Assembly (NCBI RefSeq): GCF_003627755.1
Contig: NZ_CP032696.1
Coordinates: forward strand, 1 to 64,000
Length of the DNA: 64,000 nucleotides
Source: Rhizobium jaguaris
GTDB lineage: Bacteria > Pseudomonadota > Alphaproteobacteria > Rhizobiales > Rhizobiaceae
Direction: 5' to 3'
The position numbers were made by a program, and so were the translations under genes. Shown here piece by piece: positions 59,901 through 64,000 of the stretch (positions are counted from its first letter, which is position 1; every line of letters begins with the position of its first letter). The notes beneath the pieces were generated by a model, which had not been told where the DNA came from, made no database searches, and saw only the letters and a program-made list of their open reading frames with translations.

Positions 59901-62900
59901 CATGGTGCCGGCTGCCTTCGTGCAGCTGGCGGCGCTGCCGCTGACGCCAAACGGCAAGCTCGACCGCAAGGCACTGCCTGTTCCCGACGACGCTGCCTAT
60001 GCGCGCACCGCCTATGAGGCGCCGCAGGGCGAGATCGAGACGACGCTGGCCGAGATCTGGACGGAGCTGCTCGGGGTCGAGCGGGTCGGCCGCCATGACA
60101 ACTTCTTCGAACTCGGCGGCCATTCGCTGCTCGCCGTAAGGCTCTTGAGCCGGCTGTCGCAGGCCTTTGGTGTCGAACTGCCGCTGAGAACCCTGTTTGC
60201 CAAGCCGGTGCTTTGCGATCTGGCACAAAGCATCGTCGAGGTGTTGAGTCGAGCCGGTCCGCAACACCTGCCGGCGATCGTGGCCGTGTCGCGCGATGCG
60301 CCGCTTGTGCCGTCGTTTGCCCAGCAGCGGCTGTGGTTCCTGACGCAGTTGGACGCAGAGAGCACGAACTATCACATGCCGCTCGTCCTGCGGCTATCTG
60401 GTGTGCTCGAGCGCAGCGCTTGGCAGCGCAGCCTCGACCGCCTGTTTGCGCGGCATGAGGCGCTGCGCAGCGTCTTTGTCGCACCGCAGGGCAAGCCCCG
60501 GGTCGAGCTTCTGCCACCGGATGCCGGTCTGCCGGTGATCGAGCACGATCTGAAGGGCAGGGCGGATGCTGAGGCGTCGCTTTTGGATCTGTGCCATGAG
60601 GAAGCGTGCACGCCCTTTGATCTTTCGCGCGGGCCGCTGATCCGCGGCCGGCTGATCCGGATGTCGGATGAGGAGCACGTCTTCCTTTTGACCCAGCATC
60701 ACATCGTCTCGGACGGCTGGTCGATGGGGGTGCTCGTGCGGGAACTGAGCAGCCTCTACCGGGCATTCGCCGCTGGACAGGACGATCCTTTGCCGCCGCT
60801 CGCCATCCAATATCCGGACTATGCCGCCTGGCAACGCCAGTGGCTGTCGGGGGAACGGCTGCAGACCCAGGCGGACTATTGGCGCGAGACCCTGGCCGGC
60901 GCCCCGGCCCGTCTTGCGCTGCCGACGGACCGGCCGCGGCCGGCCGAGCAGTCGTTTGCCGGAGCCAATGTTCCCGTTGTCATCGATGCGGATCTGACGC
61001 GCGGGCTGAAGCGGCTGAGCCGGCAGCATGGCACGACGCTGTTCATGACGGTGCTGGCGGCCTGGGCTGCGGTGCTGTCGCGCCTGTCGGGGCAGGACGA
61101 CATTGTCATTGGTGTGCCGAGCGCCAATCGCGGCCGGCGCGAGACCGAAGAGTTGATCGGCTTCTTCGTCAACACCCTGGTGCTTCGGCTGGACCTGTCG
61201 GGCGCGCCGAGCGTGTCGGCGCTTCTGGAGCGGACGCGGCGCACTGCGCTGGCGGCACAGGAACACCAGGACGTGCCGTTCGAGCAGGTTGTGGAGATCG
61301 TCAAACCGCCCCGGGCTCTTGATCACACGCCACTGTTCCAGGTGATGTTGGCCTGGGAGAACAGTGCCGACGGGTCATTCGACCTGCCGGGGCTGAGCGT
61401 GGAGGCTGCGGGGGAGGGGTTCGATCAGGTCAAGTTCGATCTGGAACTGAGCCTTTGCGAGCATGGCGAGGTCATCGCCGGAACGCTGAGTTATGCGAGC
61501 GCGCTGTTCGATGAAGCGACGATCGAGCGGCAGCGTGGTTATCTTTTGGCGCTGCTGCGGGCGATGGTCGCCGATGCAAGCCAGCCGGTCGGCCGCATCG
61601 ACATCCTGCCGGCTGACGAGCGCGCCTACCTGCTGGAGGATCTGAACCGGACGGCGGCGGACTATCCATCGGACAAGTGCATCCACGAGCTGTTCGAGCA
61701 GCAGGCAGCCAAGACGCCGGACGCGGTGGCGGTGGTCCATGAAGACGAAGAGCTGAGTTATGGCGAACTCAACGCGCGGGCCAACCGGTTGGCGCATCAT
61801 TTGATCGCCCTCGGTGTAAAGCCGGATCAGCCGGTGGCGATCTGCCTGAAGCGCAGTCCGGCGATGGTGGTGGGGGTTCTGGCGATCCTTAAAGCGGGCG
61901 GTGCCTATCTGCCGCTCGATCCAGCCTACCCGTCTCAGCGGCTGCGGCAGGTTCTTGACGATGCAGCATCGCGGCTGTTCCTTTGCGATGCGGCCGGCCG
62001 CGCAGCACTGGGGCCCGGAGCGCTCGCCGACCTGACGGTGGTCGATCTGGAGTCGGTCAACCCGGCCTGGACTGAACTGCCCGCTTCCGATCCCGACCCC
62101 CGCGCCCTTGGCCTCACCCCACGCCATCTCGCCTATGTGATCTATACCTCCGGATCAACCGGAACCCCAAAGGGGGCACAGAATGAGCATCGGGCTATTA
62201 TCAATCGCCTGATCTGGATGCAAAGAGCCTACGCTCTCAAAGCAACTGATGTCGTGGTGCAGAAGACGCCATTTAGTTTCGATGTCTCGGCCTGGGAATT
62301 CTTCTGGACGTTGCTTGAAGGGGCGTCCCTGGTGCTGGCGCCGCCAGATGCGCATAAAGACCCTGATGCGCTTGTAAAACTGATAATCAGTCAACGGATC
62401 ACCACGGCACACTTTGTTCCATCGATGCTGGTCAGCTTTATGGACGCCAAAGGTGTTGACCGCAGCACATCGCTGCAGCGTCTCGTGTGCAGTGGTGAGG
62501 CGCTTCCTGCCCCCCTTGCGCAGAAGGTTCGGCGCGTTTTGCCTTGGACTGGCCTGCACAATCTGTACGGTCCCACGGAAGCTGCCATCGACGTTACAGC
62601 GTGGAGTTGCCCGGCTGATTTTGATGGGTCCGTTGTCCCGATCGGCCGTCCGATTGCGAACACGCGTGTGTATCTTCTGGACGGGCATGGCAGGCCGGTG
62701 CCGTTCGGGGCGGTGGGGGAGCTTTATATTGGCGGGGCAGGCGTGGCGCGCGGCTATCTGAACCGGCCGGAGCTGACGGCGGAGCGGTTCATCGCCAGTC
62801 CTTTTATAGAAGGCGACCGGCTGTACCGGACCGGGGACCTCGGACGCTATCTGCCGGACGGCAATCTGGAGTTCCTCGGCCGCACCGACGATCAGGTGAA

Positions 62901-64000
62901 GATCCGCGGCTTCCGCATCGAGCCGGGCGAGATCGCCGCGCGGCTTTGCGAGCACGCCTTCGTGCGCGAGGCCGTGGTGGTGGCGCGCGAGGACCGGGCC
63001 GGCGACAAGCACCTTGTCGCCTATGTGGTTACGAGCGAGCATGCCGACGGAGCCGAGGGGTCAGACCTTGCCGGCGCCCTGCGCGCGCATCTGAGTGCCC
63101 AACTGCCGGACTACATGGTGCCGGCTGCCTTCGTGCAGCTGGCGGCGCTGCCGCTGACGCCAAACGGCAAGCTCGACCGCAAGGCACTGCCTGTTCCCGA
63201 CGACGCTGCCTATGCGCGCACCGCCTATGAGGCGCCGCAGGGCGAGATCGAGACGACGCTGGCCGAGATCTGGACCGGGCTTCTCGGGGTCGAGCGGGTC
63301 GGACGCCACGACCACTTCTTCGAACTCGGCGGACACTCGCTCTTGGCGGTGCAGTTGATGGAGCGGCTGCGGCGGCTGTCTCTGGACGTCGAGGTGCGCA
63401 CCCTGTTCGCCAGGCCGGTGCTGTCCGAACTTGCCGCCAGCCTCGTCAGCCATCATGAGGTGACGGTGCCTGCCAACCTGATCACCGAGCAGTGCACGGC
63501 GATTACGCCAGAGATGCTGCCGCTCATCGCGCTTTCCCAGCCGGAGATCGACCGGATCGTAGAAACGGTGCCCGGCGGCGTCGGCAACATCAAAGACATT
63601 TATGCTCTGCCGCCGTTGCAGGACGGCATCCTGTTCCACCATCTGTTGGCGAGCCGCGGCGATCCGTACCTGCTGGTCAGTCAGATGGCCTTCGCCGACC
63701 GCGGCCTGTTGGAGCGCTATCTCGGCGCGGTCCAGCAGGTCGTCGACCGCCACGACATCCTGCGCACCTCATTTGTGTGGGAGGGGCTGTCGAGTCCGGC
63801 GCAGGTGGTGTGGCGCAAGGCGCCGCTGGACGTGAGCGAGGTCGAGCTGGACGAGGATGGCGGTGCTGGCCACGAGCAGCTGAAGCGAAGGTTCGATCCA
63901 CGCCGGCAACGCATCGATCTTGGCCGGGCGCCGTTGTTGCGGTTTGTGATTGCGCGCGAGCCGGGCACGGGGCGCTGGCTGCTGTCGGAGCTGCTGCATC
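56986..64000 (+). CDS. NRPS, two complete modules plus start of a third (C-A-T-C-A-T-C), right edge truncated
   Basis: At least 2338 residues, open at the right edge. A 40-residue docking-like start is followed by C1 ([18 protein letters not shown] and HHIVSDGWS near residue 176), A1 (code read as DAFFLGCTFK, Ile/Val-like), T1 (Ser near 1042), C2 (HHIVSDG again), A2 (code DVWHVSLIDK, the known serine code), T2 (Ser near 2115), and a C domain starting [20 protein letters not shown], a style typical of dual epimerisation/condensation domains, which would make D-Ser. The ATG lies within the end of the first NRPS gene, overlapping in another frame. The two C domains are almost identical in DNA. 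Assembly assumes collinearity. Confidence 0.92.
57121..58630. repeat. condensation-domain repeat, copy 1 (1.5 kb)
   Basis: Direct repeat of 60301-61810 at an offset of 3180 bases. By eye there are three mismatches in about 1510 bases (at 57128, 57336 and 58621). It covers C1 and the beginning of A1. Such identity implies recent duplication or gene conversion. Confidence 0.95.
59385..60060. repeat. A/T domain repeat, copy 2
   Basis: Direct repeat of 62598-63273 at an offset of 3213 bases. I saw no mismatch over about 676 bases. The segment begins inside A1 after the substrate-binding pocket and runs to the carrier domain, leaving a distinct core (59280-59384) in between. Confidence 0.9.
60301..61810. 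repeat. condensation-domain repeat, copy 2 (1.5 kb)
   Basis: Partner of 57121-58630. It covers C2 and the first part of A2. Divergence begins in the A2 region at about 61811, exactly before the substrate-specifying core. Confidence 0.95.
62598..63273. repeat. A/T domain repeat, copy 3
   Basis: Partner of 59385-60060, lying at the end of A2 and the linker to T2. Identity ends at 63273 where the carrier domain changes. Confidence 0.9.

Noticed and set aside
57121..61810. Long direct repeats as a CRISPR or transposon signal
   Set aside because: The repeats are in-frame NRPS domains about 3.2 kb apart, not short spacer-separated units, and have no terminal inverted repeats.

Overview
The window looks like an accessory replicon or symbiotic island of a Rhizobium/Sinorhizobium-type alphaproteobacterium. 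Evidence for this is the high-GC coding style, rhizobial-type gene families (DUF7673, DUF3018 antitoxin, PrtD/PrtE exporter, DadX-DadA-Lrp), and many decayed fragments of transposases, resolvases, integrases and metabolic genes between intact operons. The strongest new signal is regulatory. At least three places carry a NifA-type upstream element (TGT-N10-ACA) at a canonical distance from a GG-N10-GC sigma-54 promoter, which suggests that several loci are switched on under symbiotic or low-oxygen, nitrogen-fixing conditions.

Layout. 0-7 kb: DnaQ-like exonuclease, integrase and nucleotidyltransferase relics, an RTX protein, cspA, an intact tyrosine recombinase, a DUF7673 gene and a mazEF-type toxin-antitoxin pair. 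7-16.5 kb: a small membrane protein, a HIT hydrolase, a membrane protein, a secreted ClpP-like protein, a very large tyrosine recombinase and an unrecognised three-gene operon. 16.9-26.6 kb: a SLATT-like relic, a dadA broken by inversion, alr, two Lrp/AsnC regulators, an ArgE/DapE-type deacylase, a polar amino acid ABC transporter and acetyl-CoA synthetase. 26.6-33.7 kb: gene relics, then a NifA/sigma-54-type promoter in front of a 74-residue peptide, a type I exporter, a serralysin-like RTX protease and a YbaY-like secreted protein. 33.7-37.2 kb: relics and a SAM methyltransferase with its own NifA/sigma-54-type promoter. 37.2-45.5 kb: an organosulfur (dimethyl sulfone type) operon made of an FMN reductase, SfnG, a Liv-type ABC transporter and SfnB. 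45.6-50.9 kb: an IS630 relic, a CoA-ligase relic, a LacI regulator, a glycosyltransferase and an alpha/beta hydrolase. 51-64 kb: a solitary ectoine synthase behind a sigma-54 promoter, then a NifA/sigma-54-type promoter driving a small Cys-containing ORF and two NRPS genes; the second NRPS runs off the right edge.

How the parts fit. The NRPS line begins with a formyltransferase domain and reads F-(half C)-A-T / C-A-T-C-A-T-C(dual E/C-like). The adenylation codes suggest a Pro-like residue, an Ile/Val-type residue and Ser, so a formyl-capped peptide is the inferred start of the product. The long near-identical repeats inside the second NRPS point to recent module duplication or gene conversion. 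The NRPS locus, the exported-peptide locus and the methyltransferase may form one NifA/RpoN regulon. This is inferred from promoter sequence alone.
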